The translations under genes were made by a program, and so were the position numbers. A DNA stretch of 64,000 nucleotides from Diaporthe sp. PMI_573 (lineage: Eukaryota; Ascomycota; Sordariomycetes; Diaporthales; Diaporthaceae), in NCBI GenBank assembly GCA_021399435.1, contig JAJTUP010000019.1, forward strand, positions 1-64,000, written 5' to 3'. Shown in pieces: positions 11,788 through 22,630 of the stretch. The notes beneath the pieces are model-generated. The model was not told the DNA's origin. It was given only the letters and a program-made list of their open reading frames with translations, and made no database searches. Position 1 is the stretch's first letter; each line of letters begins with the position of its first letter.

Positions 11788-12149
11788 CTACGTCTCGAGC
11801 GCGGCGGGTTTCTCGCTATGCAATGTCAGCAGAGGAAGTGTGTCAAGGAAGAGTCTGCGCCACGTAGCTACATACGCGCAAATGTGGTAGCATCCATGCT
11901 CGTCGGCATCAACCTTGCAGTACAAGTTCGGCTGAGCGCAGCACGACGTATCTCCCGCTCCACCACAACAGTCTTTCGTGAACGTCAGTAACCCAAATGA
12001 CCTTAATAGTTCTCAAAAAAAGAGAGGAGAGAGTGAAGGGTATGTATGGAAAGGTGAGAGGGGCCCCACTCACTTCCTAGTCCGCGGCATATCTGAGCCG
12101 ACGCACCCATTGCCATCAGGGCAGACACGAAAACTATGATGAAACGCAT
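11788..12149 (-). CDS. Small secreted cysteine-rich protein (candidate effector-like)
   Basis: Three-exon model on the minus strand: exons 12149-12074, 11972-11876 and 11815-11788; introns 11973-12073 (GTGAGT, CTGAC branch) and 11816-11875 (GTATGT, CTGAC branch). It encodes 66 residues. The first 18 (MRFIIVFVSALMAMGASA) form a textbook signal peptide. The mature part of about 48 residues holds eight cysteines in the order C, CC, CC, C, C, C (ICRGLGNCCGG, SCCAQ, YCKVD, GCYHIC). All three phases agree and the stop falls 27 nt into the last exon. The spacing suggests a disulfide-stabilised extracellular peptide. I do not recognise a named family. The model rests on splice-signal quality, cysteine density and the signal peptide together. 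Confidence 0.72.
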
Positions 12150-12831
12150 CTTGACGGAATTTTGATCGCGAGTTGGGTGAGTTTGTGAAGAGTTTGACCA
12201 GAACCGAAGTTGGTGATGTCAAACGCAGACGTGTTCGGGAACGTTTGAAGACCTGGTTTCATAGATAGTCGTGCACCTTTTACTTACCGCACTGAGCTCG
12301 CATGTTATACAAAGAGATAATGGCAATGCGGAGTGGTCTGCGAGAAACTATAGCTATGGATAAAATAGCACGGTCTCGTATTTCGTGAAATGCCAAGTCC
12401 GAGGCCGAGGCCTATACGTCCCAATAAGGCAGGCAAATGAATAAGCTCGGCTTAGTTCGTGGATGTTGGATAAGCTTTTTCAGGGGCATCAATGCAACAG
12501 TTGTCCCTGGTGCCAGTCTCTCACTCACAACCAGAAAACTGAACTGAGAGTCTTTAGTGACGAAACATCGATTTATTAGAATGTAACAATGACTAGATCA
12601 ATCTACCTATGGAGAACTTGGCCGACCGTGATTCTGCCGGTGCTTACAAACCAGAGTTCTCTTCGCAGTCGGCATCATGTATCTGCAAAAGTCAAAGCTA
12701 ATGGGTGTCCTCGGCCCAGCTGCCCCGTGACCATTATTGGACAGTCCCACCTTCCGGGATAGGTGATATTTGTGAGAAATTCCACGGGGTGACGCGCAGG
12801 TCTGCTCACACCTGCTCACTTAGCTCGGCGA
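12150..12831. other. Intergenic
   Basis: Promoter side of the small secreted protein gene and 3' side of the peroxidase gene. No gene or RNA recognised. Confidence 0.45.
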
Positions 12832-13835
12832 TTAACAGCTCTTTGAAGCCACGCAGGGGTCCTCATAATCATCATCGTCATCACCATCGTCCCACGGGAA
12901 GGCCTTGAAGACGATCTCGGTGCAGTCCTTCAGCTGGGTGACATCGTTCTCCAGGACGATGAGCTTCTTCCATCTGCAAGCATAGGTCAGTATCTCTTCG
13001 TATTTGTGAACAGACATATGAGAAAAAGCATACCCATCGACATAGTCCTTGACCCAGGCCTCCTGGCTGGCAGCGTAGACGTTCCAGGAGTCACGCGTCT
13101 CGCCGTACTGCGACAGGAAGAAGTCGCTGGGCAGCGTGGTGGGGGCGTAGCCGTCGCGAGTCTCGCTGTAATAGGTCCAGGAGTCAAGCTTGCCGACGCT
13201 GGTGTCGAAAGGCACGCCTGTGTGGTTCTTGCCCGCGCTGTGCGAACCAACCAGCGCGACAAGATCATCGGCCGTGAACCCTCGGCCGGCGAAAACATCG
13301 ATCAGCTGCGGAGCCGGCAGGATCGGCGCGGGCAGCTGGCCCGGCTGAGAAGCCGTCGGGTTGTCCGTACGCCCGATGTAGAAGGGCGTGTAGGGACCGC
13401 CTGGGCAGGCCTTGTTGCCGATGGCTGCGAGACGTCAGTGTCTTGCCGGCATATTTGCTCGGTGTGGATCAAAAGGTTATACTCACCACCGGCCAGGTTG
13501 ATCAAGTCAGCCACGCTGACCTTGTATCTCTGGGCCACATCTCCCAGCTTGCTGCAGATAGGGATGAGTCTCTCGTTTTCAAAGCGAGTGAAACACTCGT
13601 CGGTGAGAACGATGGAGCCGTCACAGCCACCACCCGGGAAGCAGTCATGGAACGGCAGGCGGATGGCCTGGCGAGCGTAGTTGGTGCAGAAGCCGTACTT
13701 GTCGATGAACTCGTACTTCAGCTCCTTGGCGATGTAGTTCCAGACCTCGGGACACTTGGGCTCAGCTCTGGCCTCCGGCGCGCCAATGACCCCGGCAGCC
13801 AGGAAGAGAGAGATGAGAGCACGCTTTGAAAACAT
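12832..13835 (-). CDS. Secreted haem peroxidase (plant/fungal peroxidase superfamily)
   Basis: Three exons, introns 13425-13486 (62 bp) and 12974-13033 (60 bp), 293 residues. A signal peptide (MFSKRALISLFLAAGVIGA) leads. The distal site RLPFHDCF gives catalytic Arg and His near residues 59 and 63; GGGCDGSI is the following Ca-site loop. The proximal haem ligand is the His of LVALVGSHSAG near residue 178. Eight or more cysteines fit the disulfides of secreted class II-like enzymes. It should oxidise phenolic or other small donors with H2O2 outside the cell; no Mn-site or exposed ligninolytic Trp can be claimed from reading alone. Odd feature: the C terminus carries a run of acidic residues (WDDGDDDDDYED) before CVASKSC. 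Both splices restore frame through AIGNKACPGG and DYVDGWKKL. Confidence 0.92.
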
Positions 13836-15075
13836 CTTCGGAGGATATGAAGACAGGTAGGAAGCTCCACGAATGATAAAGAACAGGAAAATAATCAGAA
13901 CCTTGAAGTCTGATCAGGTTCAAAACGAATGTCCCCAATTTGGCACACCCTTCTGAGAGTCAGAGTTCGACGAGGAGAAAGCAGCAGCTTCTGCGGACGC
14001 CCCAACCGAAGAGGACGTCCCCATCTTAAGGCACCCTCTCCATTCAGCAATCGCTTGGGCCACCATCAATGCCGAGACATCATCAATACCCGAATTTGCC
14101 ATCGTCGTGACCCGCTGGCGAGTTTCCACGAGAAAGCTCAAGAAGTTGAAGAGCTAGGGCAACCTATCAGAGAATGAAGGCTGGCTCGTGCGAGGCTGGC
14201 TGCCGTCCAAAAACAGGCGGCCCAAAATTAGCGCTTTCGCTTTGATTATAGACGGTTGTAGTGTTTACGCGACGCGGTGCGACGGACTACCAAAAACAAG
14301 GCGAACAGCTTGCCCGGCAAAAGTTTTCGTCCGATTCGTCATCGAATACGAGCAATGAGATCGCAGGAATTGCTCATGAACAGGCAATTGTGCTAATACA
14401 GTCAACAGGATTGGTGCTTCGCTGGGGAGAGGGGGCTGGAATGTTGTGGTGGCGACGTTGCGTAGCTCGAAAGCCATCAAAGAGACGGCCGGAATCTCGA
14501 GGAAGATTGAGGTTGTCTGGACGAATAAGAAACTAGATATTGCTAAGCTACCTACCTAGGTATTGCCCAATTTCCATGTCATATTGCAACACAACCATAA
14601 TACCAAAAAGATATGAAAACGTCACTGCGGGGCCCCTGTGGCTTTAATATCTTCTACCTGGTTGTCCCACAGGAGGGTATCTCATAGGATGGTAACCCAT
14701 TGGACATTTGTTCCTTATGGGATTGAGACTCCAGAGGAGGTTATCCCATAGGAAGTGTTGAGCAGAAGAAAGCCTATCGTACTAAACACCCAAAGAAGGA
14801 ACGTTGCATAGCCGAGAGCATTGGCGTGGCTGACACTTTCATGCGTACCGTGACAGGAAGTTATCCCATAGGACGTTATTCTAGAGGCAGTTGGGCAGTG
14901 AGTCCTGCCCAGATGGTTCACTAGAGATGGTGTGGACGCGAAGTAGACACGGCGAGAATGAGTAGGTAACTAAGACTTAATTGAATACACCTAATCTATG
15001 GTATCTATCCATGACTTGCTCATGCAACATGAGACTGGGAAAGCCGACGTGAGCTTGTTTTACACGGCCCCAATT
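13836..15075. other. Intergenic region containing a dispersed repeat
   Basis: Peroxidase promoter at the low end, the 3' flank of the TLC-like gene at the high end, and the 15-bp-unit element from about 14560. Open frames here (13920-14141 minus, 14261-14536 plus) show no recognisable protein. Confidence 0.5.
14560..14880 (+). repeat. Dispersed element with degenerate 15-bp tandem units, copy 1
   Basis: Three 15-bp units abut at 14660-14674, 14675-14689 and 14690-14704. A further unit, GGTTATCCCATAGGA, lies at 14739-14753 and another at 14859-14873. An inverted unit is visible at about 14711-14724 (TTCCTTATGGGATT). The 90 bp before the first unit (AAAAAG, AACGTCAYT, GCCCCTGTGGC, ATCTTCT) recur next to the same units at 23.97-24.12 kb on the other strand. 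Limits are approximate. Confidence 0.7.
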
Positions 15076-16983
15076 TCACTTGCCTTTGATTTCCAAAACA
15101 CCCAGCGTCCCGAGCTCGGACGGTTCTTGGTGGACAACAGCTTGGAGCTTGGGCCCCCACATGTGTGCAATCACTGTTGACACAACAGCTGAGATCGAGA
15201 GAGCAGCCCAAAAGTGCCAGGATTGCAGAAGACTGCACATGGGTGGTTCTCTGGCCAAGATCTCTGCAGCGGTATAGTTCTTGTTGCGCCCCGCAGGGGC
15301 TTGTCCGGTAAAGACGATGTGGACGATGTAGCCAATCCACCCACAGACGGTGAGGAGGCCGATAGTCCTTAGCTTCGGGGCCGCAGGTATCCTTGCTTTG
15401 TCCCAGTCGAAAGCGCAAAGGTAGTCCATGGTCGCGGAAAACATCATGTATAACCCTCCAATAACGGACGTGTCCTGCAAGAGAAACTTGACCCAGTATG
15501 GTGGCGACGATGGTCCATGCCTGAATACAAGCGAGTCTATAGTCTGGTTGTCAAAGAGCTCGAAATGGTACATTTTGCCGGAAATCTTAACCAAGCTGAT
15601 CCGCCAGGCAGTCATGAGTCCAGCGAGCGAGGTCAGACTGATGAATGTGTTGGTCTTCGTCATGGTAGAGTTGGCGGCTCTCTCGACCACCTCTCGCACC
15701 AGGAAGCTCTTCAGCGCTGCACTCTCTACCGAGGCGTACCCGGTAGCAAAGACGAAGACGAAGATGAGGTATTGGCCAATGTTGATGATGCTTCGATTCA
15801 GCGACTTTGGTGATGCGGTTTGCTCCGGATTAGTCTGAAGGCGGGCTAGGTGGAAGGCATATTGATGGATGGCCTTGTTGAGTGAGGAGCTGAGGGCCAG
15901 GCAGTAGAGTAGGCTTGTTTTTTCGATGGAGCTCTCGAGAGTCGGCGTCAGCAACAACACTAATGCAGCGATGTTGAGGTCGTACTGGCTGTATAGTAGA
16001 GACGTCCAGTTCCTCCCGCCAACAAGCTGCGGAAATCCTGCAACAAGTCTGGAGCCGACGAGTCCAACAATGCGTGCCAACAGCGAGTTCCATATTAGGT
16101 TGACGAGTTCTGTTGTACCGACAGGTGAGCGCCCTGCCGTGCTCCAAGAGTAGAGAAGGACGAGAGAAACTTGGGTGCTCATGAATGACAGGCCGGTGAG
16201 CAAGGTAGTGGACGTGATGTTGAGGCGGTCTCCGACTTGGACTCTGAACACACCAGACTCTTCGACTTGCAAGACGCCACAGTGCTTCAGGCGAATGTAA
16301 GTCAGCCGGAAGATGTACACCAGGTGGAACACATAAGCCATGGCGATAATTAGTGCTGGTCCAGCCTGGAGACCGCTGGCAGGGATCATCGCCATGGCGA
16401 AAATGGTAGCGGGGGCGCGAGTGACGAGTAGGAACAGCGTGCCGTAGAAGGTGATGCCCCAGTCCAGGTTTGGGCTGAGGTGGCCGGTCCACTTGAGGAC
16501 ACTGCGGAAGCTGAAGAAGAGTTCGGACCACAAAGAGGCAAGGGAAAGATCAAGGCCCCTCCGGGATACGTGGAACTTGGCAATCATGCCCATGCCGAGG
16601 ACGGTCAGGAGGTGATGAAGGGCCAATTCTGGGACATGAAGGTAGTGAGGCAGCTCCGAGATGTAGATAACGGTCCGTGAACCCCAGCATACCTGCTGTG
16701 AGGGATTCATTGGACGGCGAAAGCCGGTGATGTCGTCTTCTGGGGGTGTCTTCCATACTGCCAATCCGCATCCAATCAAGGGGATTGGCTTGACCATGAG
16801 ACCGAGCAGCATTCCCAAGAAATATAGATATTCTTCATAATTACCCCGGATTCTGTTGTAAAACTCAGGGCTCCACCATCTCACTATCCGATCGACAGCA
16901 AGACGGTACAAGTACCAAGCTGCGAGCCCGGTGAGAAGGGGAAGGTATGGGACGTCTTCCAGTGAAGAGTCAAGCTCACCCAT
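15076..16983 (-). CDS. Polytopic membrane protein with TLC-like N-terminal half
   Basis: Single-exon gene of 635 residues with at least ten hydrophobic segments. The N-terminal half carries SELPHYLHVPELALHHLLTVLGM followed by a long helix pair, an arrangement reminiscent of TLC (TRAM-LAG1-CLN8) domains, where paired His residues lie in a membrane helix. The C-terminal half (KSFLVREVVERAANST, HFELFDNQTIDS, then three hydrophobic segments) is unfamiliar. It ends with a short cytosolic tail. The likely location is an internal or plasma membrane. TLC proteins act in lipid synthesis or transport, but I cannot assign a reaction. Start chosen at the first Met, MGELDSSLEDVP. Confidence 0.8.
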   Translation of the reverse strand: MGELDSSLEDVPYLPLLTGLAAWYLYRLAVDRIVRWWSPEFYNRIRGNYEEYLYFLGMLLGLMVKPIPLIGCGLAVWKTPPEDDITGFRRPMNPSQQVCWGSRTVIYISELPHYLHVPELALHHLLTVLGMGMIAKFHVSRRGLDLSLASLWSELFFSFRSVLKWTGHLSPNLDWGITFYGTLFLLVTRAPATIFAMAMIPASGLQAGPALIIAMAYVFHLVYIFRLTYIRLKHCGVLQVEESGVFRVQVGDRLNITSTTLLTGLSFMSTQVSLVLLYSWSTAGRSPVGTTELVNLIWNSLLARIVGLVGSRLVAGFPQLVGGRNWTSLLYSQYDLNIAALVLLLTPTLESSIEKTSLLYCLALSSSLNKAIHQYAFHLARLQTNPEQTASPKSLNRSIINIGQYLIFVFVFATGYASVESAALKSFLVREVVERAANSTMTKTNTFISLTSLAGLMTAWRISLVKISGKMYHFELFDNQTIDSLVFRHGPSSPPYWVKFLLQDTSVIGGLYMMFSATMDYLCAFDWDKARIPAAPKLRTIGLLTVCGWIGYIVHIVFTGQAPAGRNKNYTAAEILAREPPMCSLLQSWHFWAALSISAVVSTVIAHMWGPKLQAVVHQEPSELGTLGVLEIKGK

Positions 16984-18016
16984 GGTATTTGAAGAGGACT
17001 CAGGATGTCGGTGGCTAGAATTTGTAGCAGATATGTTCTGGTGAACCTGTAGATAAGAGGACGGTCAAATAGCATGAGACGAGTGGGGATTCATATAGAT
17101 GACAATATGGGGTTTGAACCGTGGACGGGACTGGGAGAAGGAAGAATTTGTTTCGTGAAGGTAAGTTACAAGGTTCTTTTTTGGTCCGGCTCGAGGCCCA
17201 TCTGTGGCAATATGTCGAATGTTCCTTCTACGACCATCTGCGCCGCTTCCTTCAGCCCTTCGTATACGCATGCGCTTGTCTCACAATGCATGATTTGGTT
17301 ACAGACCAAATGTGGAGCCAGATCTTGCTAAGAAGCGTCAACTTTGGACAAATTTTGGACCAGATGCTGCATTGTTTACGAGCCGCAATTTCTCGGCTAT
17401 GACTGGGTAGGACGACTTCTATGTTAGCGGGGCGCCGCGGAGGCCTGAGCCGCATGCCAGGCAATAAGAATATGTATAGGTGGACAGCAAGTCACGCCAA
17501 CGCTGGACTAAGATCTAACTTGTCAATGTAAGCTTGCAGAAGCTGCCGCTATTTACAAAGCTTGTTTTGCTCGGAGCTCACACTGATACCAGATTTATGT
17601 TCCGTGCACACGTGCCATGCGATTGAACCCGGTGACATGTGGTGTCACAACACCGAGGATAGGACCGATAGCTCTGGATCAAAAAACATGGCCGACGATC
17701 CAGCGAGGCCGGTTCCTTCCTTCTCAACCTCTCATCGTTATATTTGGTGCCAGGTGGAAGCTTCCTCCTCTCGAAAGCGACTGAGATACCTACCCACCTC
17801 GGTAGGGGACATCTGGAAGGACCGTATCAACACGGCGGGATGGGTATACGCCGGCACTGACCAGTTGACGGGCCCACGCACGAGACTAGAAATAGCCTCA
17901 CTTCCATTCTTCCGGGATTACGACTACTCTGCGGTTATAAGGGTTATTGCCTGCAGTTTTATCCATACACATTTTCGCACCTTCTACGCCTCTTCTTCTC
18001 GTTGTACGGTTTAACC
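16984..18016. other. Divergent promoter region
   Basis: Lies between the divergently transcribed TLC-like gene and the MFS transporter, so it must hold both promoters. No gene seen. Short imperfect inverted repeats such as the CTACCCACCTCGGTAG type near 17790 are present but unexplained. Confidence 0.45.
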
Positions 18017-19932
18017 ATGTCCAAGACCAGGGCGCGACAGCATACCATTACGTCACTGGAGGGATATCTGGAGTATTTAGAGCCGGTATCACTTCAGACG
18101 ACACTTACAAATGGAAGCCCTCCATCGCCAAGGTCCCTTAGCTACGACCCCAGTACTCCTGCCGCCGGGGCTTCATCCCCTACGGACCGGACGGACCAGC
18201 GCAATGTACTGTTCAGGCTTCCTAGATGGAAGAAATGGTCTCTGTTCCTCTGCTCCTGTTTGCTGCAGTTCATGCTCCAGTTCGATGTCGCCGCCGTGGC
18301 CGTGACTATCCCTGTAAGTCTAGATGATACCCCTGCGACAAGAATTAGGGCAGTTGACTGACGCATATGTACCCCTTTCCATAGAAAATCGCCAAGGAAG
18401 AAAAGGCAGCCCAAGTCAAGGCATTCGCGCTGGCAACGGGCTACTCGCTGGCTCAGACAGTCTTCCAGCTCGTGTTCTCGCACGTGTCTCACGCCCTAGG
18501 CCGGAAGTTCATGTATCTGGTCGGCCTGGGGCTCTACATCATCGGTGCCAGTATCGCGGGCGGCAAGGTACACATGGACGCGCTGATCGGCGCGCGCGTG
18601 ATACAGGGCATCGGGGCGGCGGGAATGTTCAGCATGTCGGCCATCGTCGTCGTCGAGATGACACAGCCGCGCCAGCGGGCGGCCTGGACCTCCTTGACTC
18701 AGGCGGGCGGCGCGCTGGGAAACATCTGCGGACCGTTGTTCGCCGGCGCGATGTTCCTGAGGGGCTGGTCGTGGAACTCCATCTTTGCCGTAGAGGTAGG
18801 CGTCGCCAGCTTGCTATTTGGGTTCCTCATGACTCTCCTCCCATGGGATAATCGGAGCGTAAAGGAACGGCTACGTGAACTCAAGGACTGTGACTGGTCC
18901 GGCATGGCTCTCTTCTTCGTCTGCGCCGTCGGAATCCTGGTACCCATCAACATCGGCGGGACCTCGTCATCCCTGGGATGGGGATCCATCCCCGTCCTCA
19001 CCACTCTCGCGGGCGGGGTCATCTTCCTCGTCGCGCTCATCTGCCACCAGAGACGGCTGCTGGCGAAGCGGCCCGCGTTCCCCCGTGAGGTCTTCGCACG
19101 ACGTACCACCACCGGGATCCCGTTCCCCCTTAACATCTTCGCAAGTGTCGCCACCTCCATCGCGTTCCTCGGCAGCGCCGTCTGCGGCATCCTGCTGTTC
19201 ATGGTATTCTACAGCCTCGTGATCTTCTGGGAAGGGATCCGGCGAAAGTCAACAGTGGGGGTGGGACTCGTGCTGCTCTCGGTGACGCTAACGTACCCGG
19301 TGGCCTTCGCCCTCACGGGGATGGCCATCAAGAAATGGGGCCGCGTCCGGTACGCCATAGCCACGGGAGTCTTCCTGTCGACGCTGGGCCTGGGGCTCAT
19401 GCAGCTCATGACGGAGGACGCGCACGAGTGCTGCCTGATCCTCATCTGCGTTATTGCCGGCGCGGGTTGCGGCGTCTTGGGGCCCGCCATGGTCAACGCC
19501 GTCCTCGCCACCACGGACTCACGCTGGCACCCACACGCCATCGCGATCCGCACCATTCTCTATACGGCCGGCCAGTGCATCGGCGTGTCCCTCGGGATGG
19601 CCATCTTCACCGGGGCCTTCAAGGCCCGCTTCGAAGCGCAGGACGGTGACGCCGCACTCAGGGCGAACGTCGCGCACATGGCCCTCGAGAACCCGCAGGA
19701 GCTGATCAGCAAGATCAGTGAGCTGAGGGAGCTGGCGCCGGACGGTGAGCTGGTCAGCATGGTCGTCGGTGCGCTGAGATGGGTTTGGGGGTTCGCCTGC
19801 GTATTTGCCGCTCTGACTGGTGCCTTGGCCATACTGATGAATTGCCCTGATCTGGCCCCGGATAGCAAGACGCAAACGGTCCCTCCTGACGAGGAGCAAC
19901 AACGGAACGGCACTGAGATGGCGTCACGCTAA
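18017..19932 (+). CDS. MFS drug-efflux transporter (DHA2/14-spanner type)
   Basis: Two exons, intron 18314-18384 (71 bp, GTAAGT), 614 residues. A Ser/Pro-rich cytosolic N terminus of about 75 residues precedes the first hydrophobic segment (WSLFLCSCLLQFMLQFDVAAVAVTIP). Motif A-like SHALGRKFMYLVG follows the second helix. RVIQGIGAAGMFSMSAIVV and GGALGNICGPLFAGAM are the helix-4/5 motifs of proton-driven exporters (motif C region). About 14 hydrophobic segments can be counted. The intron falls between helices 1 and 2 in phase 0 (VTIP/KIAKEE). Expected role is proton-antiport export of small toxic compounds across the plasma membrane; the substrate is unknown. No biosynthetic gene cluster is adjacent. 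Confidence 0.9.
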
Positions 19933-20068
19933 AAGGGAATGGGCATGTATCGTACTCGACATCTTTAGCTTCGCTTCGTAACCCTGTGCCCCCGTTCCAT
20001 TTTCACTAGTTTAGGTACCTAGGTACTTACTGTACTTTTTGTATCCATTCGAAAAATGCTTACACAGT

Positions 20069-22630
20069 CTAAACCATGCCGAGGTACCGCGTCTCGAAAA
20101 CAGTATCTTTGGTGGCGCCCTTAACCCCGATGCTAACAACCTCGCCAGGCACAATGTCCACGAGATTGTCATCGAACTTGACGTTGTCGTCGTGACATTC
20201 CACCGCCAGGCCCTTGATGGGAACCTCGGCGCTGATCTCGACAGCGGTGCCGTCGTTGTTCAGGAGAGCCTTGAGCTCCTTGGGCGTCTGGAGGTGCAGG
20301 TACTTGAGCGGCTCGGGCCAGTTGACGTATCTAGCCAGCTGCTTGCCCGTCTTCTTGCAAATCGTGTACGCGGCGACCACCGTGCGCGCCTCTTCACCCT
20401 TGCCCGGGTTCTTGACAGGGACTTCTACGGCGAGTATCTCAGTGGACCTGTTCTCCGGCAGCACGATGTCCTTCTTGAGCGTTTCGTTGTAGGTCTCCTT
20501 GCCTGTCTCAACATCCCAAGCCTTCAGGACGGTATCGACAGTGACGTCCTCGAGCGTAAGGTTGCTGCCCCAGACCTCGATCACGGTCTTGGTGTCGATG
20601 TCGACGCGGGTGTACTTATCCCTGGGGTGCTTATGCTCGCGGCGCGTTATGCCGATGCTCAGCGGCGCCATCTCGCGCTTCACGGTGTAGTACGCATGCT
20701 TGGGGCGCAGGTAGTAGTCTACGATGGACCATGAGGTGACTGGCCAGCAGTCGTTGATCTGCCATACCAGGGCGCCACCGCAGTATTCGCGGCCGGGGCC
20801 CTTCCACTGGCGCTTCCACAGCCGGTAGGCAGACGCCAGACATTCAGCTTGCATGAGCTGCGTGCAGTATACGAACTGCTCGATCGGGTCCGGTGCATAG
20901 CGAAAGTTTTCTACTAGGTAAAGCGCTATTCGGCGCTCGTGGCCGTCGGCCTTGTTGTGGAAGTCGACGGTGCTGGACTGTGGGTAGCGGTCCGGGTCGT
21001 CCTTGCCCTTGGGCAGGTAGGCGTCGATGGTCTTGATGTTGGGGAAAGCCTCCATGCCGAACTCGGACACGAAGCGCCCAACGAGCTTGTCGAAGTTTTG
21101 ATACTTCTCTTGAGTTCCGTGCCAGACGTTCCATTGATGCAAATCACCCACTGTTGGGTCTGACGTGGGCTTGCCGGCGCCCCAAGGGCTGCCGAAGTGG
21201 TAGTATGTGTTGGGTATGAGTTCGGAGCAGGCATCGGCGAGGATCTTCTCGTAGATGTACCGGGCGGGGAAGTCGGTCTTGAGCCAGGACTCTGCATCCT
21301 TGTTCTCGTAATCGTATGTCAGGTTCTCTGACTCTTGGTACTGGTAGTCCTCGTTGTTGCCGGCCCAGATGACTATGGAAGGGTGGTGTCGCAGGAGTTT
21401 GATGTTCTCCTCGGCCTCACGTTTGATGGACTTGAGGATGGCGGGGTAGGCTGGGTAGTTGCCGCAGCCAAACATGAAGTCCTGCCAGACGAGAATGCCA
21501 TACTCGTCGCACGCATCATAGAATGCCTGCTCTTCGTAGATACCACCTCCCCAGACGCGGATCATGAACTGGTTGCCGTCCGCCACGAGCTTGACCCAGT
21601 CGTAGTACCGCTGGCGCGAGATGCGTGGCAGGAAGTTGTCGGCCGGGATCCAGTCGCTGCCGCCACAGTAGATGGGGATGTTGTTGACCTCGAAGAAAAA
21701 CGACGTGCCAGGCTGTTCTTTCAGGGCCCGCTGGATGAGCTCGGCTCGGCGCAGGCCAATCTTTTTTGTGACGCCGTCGATCTCGTCATCGCCGTCGCTC
21801 AGTAGCGTGGCCTTCACTGTGTACAGGGGCTGCTTGCCGTAGCGGACAGGGTACCAAAGCGAAGGGCTGCTGATGTGGAAGGTTGCCTGGAGGTCTGCGC
21901 CTCCTTTGATAGTCTCGGACGCCACGCTCTTGCCGTCCAGGGACACGTCGAAGCGGATCTTGTTGGCGGAGCCCTCGACTTGGGCATGCGCGACGACGGT
22001 TGCGGTCTTGAGGTCCTTTTCGACAGTGGTGTCGAAGTACAGATCCGCGACCCGAGACTCGTAGATCTCGAGGTTGACCGGCCTCCAGGGGCCGCAGGTG
22101 TTGAGCACCGGGCCCCAGTCCCAGCCGAACTCATATTGCGCCTTCCGCACGGCCAGCCTCGAGCTGTCGCCGTTCCAGCATCCCCATTTATGATCTGGGT
22201 GCTTCTCGACCTCTTTCCAGCCCCTCAGGTAGGCGCTGTCAAAGGTGATGACCAGCTGGTTCTCGCCGTCCTTGACCGTGGAGGTGACATCGACCCGCTC
22301 AGGCGTGAACATGTTGTCCGACTCGAGGATGGTGGTGTCGTTGAGGACGACCGTGGCGAACGTGTCCAAGCCGTCAAAAGCCAGGACTGCCTTGCCGCCC
22401 TTGTCGACTGCTGGCGCCTTGAAGGTAGTCCTGTACACCCACTTCTTCTCTCCTATCCACTGCACATCGAGCTCGTTCTTGCCGATGTAAGGGTCCGGGA
22501 TGAGACCATGGTGCATAAGGTCGAGATGGACGTTGGTAGGAAACTGGGCGACGGGCAGGAACTTGTCATCTTCCTTGTCGGCCTGCCTGAACTCCCAGTT
22601 CGTGTCTACGGGGATGACCTTGGCTGCCAT
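20069..22630 (-). CDS. mndB: Beta-mannosidase, GH2, intracellular (B-type)
   Basis: Single exon. From the Met giving MAAKVIPVDTNWEF the product is 853 residues, the usual length of the fungal B-type enzyme. The open frame extends 88 codons upstream to 22894, but that part is low-complexity and unlike the family. Domains in order: N-terminal sugar-binding jelly-roll (to about 200, ending FGWDWGPVLNTCGPW), beta-sandwich, TIM barrel, C-terminal sandwich. The acid/base Glu lies in WAGNNEDYQ and the nucleophile Glu in VSEFGMEAFP, both intact. There is no signal peptide, in keeping with B-type enzymes that split imported manno-oligosaccharides inside the cell by removing terminal beta-mannose. Confidence 0.93.
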   Translation of the reverse strand: MAAKVIPVDTNWEFRQADKEDDKFLPVAQFPTNVHLDLMHHGLIPDPYIGKNELDVQWIGEKKWVYRTTFKAPAVDKGGKAVLAFDGLDTFATVVLNDTTILESDNMFTPERVDVTSTVKDGENQLVITFDSAYLRGWKEVEKHPDHKWGCWNGDSSRLAVRKAQYEFGWDWGPVLNTCGPWRPVNLEIYESRVADLYFDTTVEKDLKTATVVAHAQVEGSANKIRFDVSLDGKSVASETIKGGADLQATFHISSPSLWYPVRYGKQPLYTVKATLLSDGDDEIDGVTKKIGLRRAELIQRALKEQPGTSFFFEVNNIPIYCGGSDWIPADNFLPRISRQRYYDWVKLVADGNQFMIRVWGGGIYEEQAFYDACDEYGILVWQDFMFGCGNYPAYPAILKSIKREAEENIKLLRHHPSIVIWAGNNEDYQYQESENLTYDYENKDAESWLKTDFPARYIYEKILADACSELIPNTYYHFGSPWGAGKPTSDPTVGDLHQWNVWHGTQEKYQNFDKLVGRFVSEFGMEAFPNIKTIDAYLPKGKDDPDRYPQSSTVDFHNKADGHERRIALYLVENFRYAPDPIEQFVYCTQLMQAECLASAYRLWKRQWKGPGREYCGGALVWQINDCWPVTSWSIVDYYLRPKHAYYTVKREMAPLSIGITRREHKHPRDKYTRVDIDTKTVIEVWGSNLTLEDVTVDTVLKAWDVETGKETYNETLKKDIVLPENRSTEILAVEVPVKNPGKGEEARTVVAAYTICKKTGKQLARYVNWPEPLKYLHLQTPKELKALLNNDGTAVEISAEVPIKGLAVECHDDNVKFDDNLVDIVPGEVVSIGVKGATKDTVFETRYLGMV

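Noticed and set aside
11725..11991. 88-codon plus-strand ORF
   Set aside because: Antisense to the better supported three-exon secreted cysteine-rich gene; its own protein has no features.
13920..14141. 73-codon minus-strand ORF (MSFLVETRQRV...)
   Set aside because: No recognisable motif and no splice continuation found.
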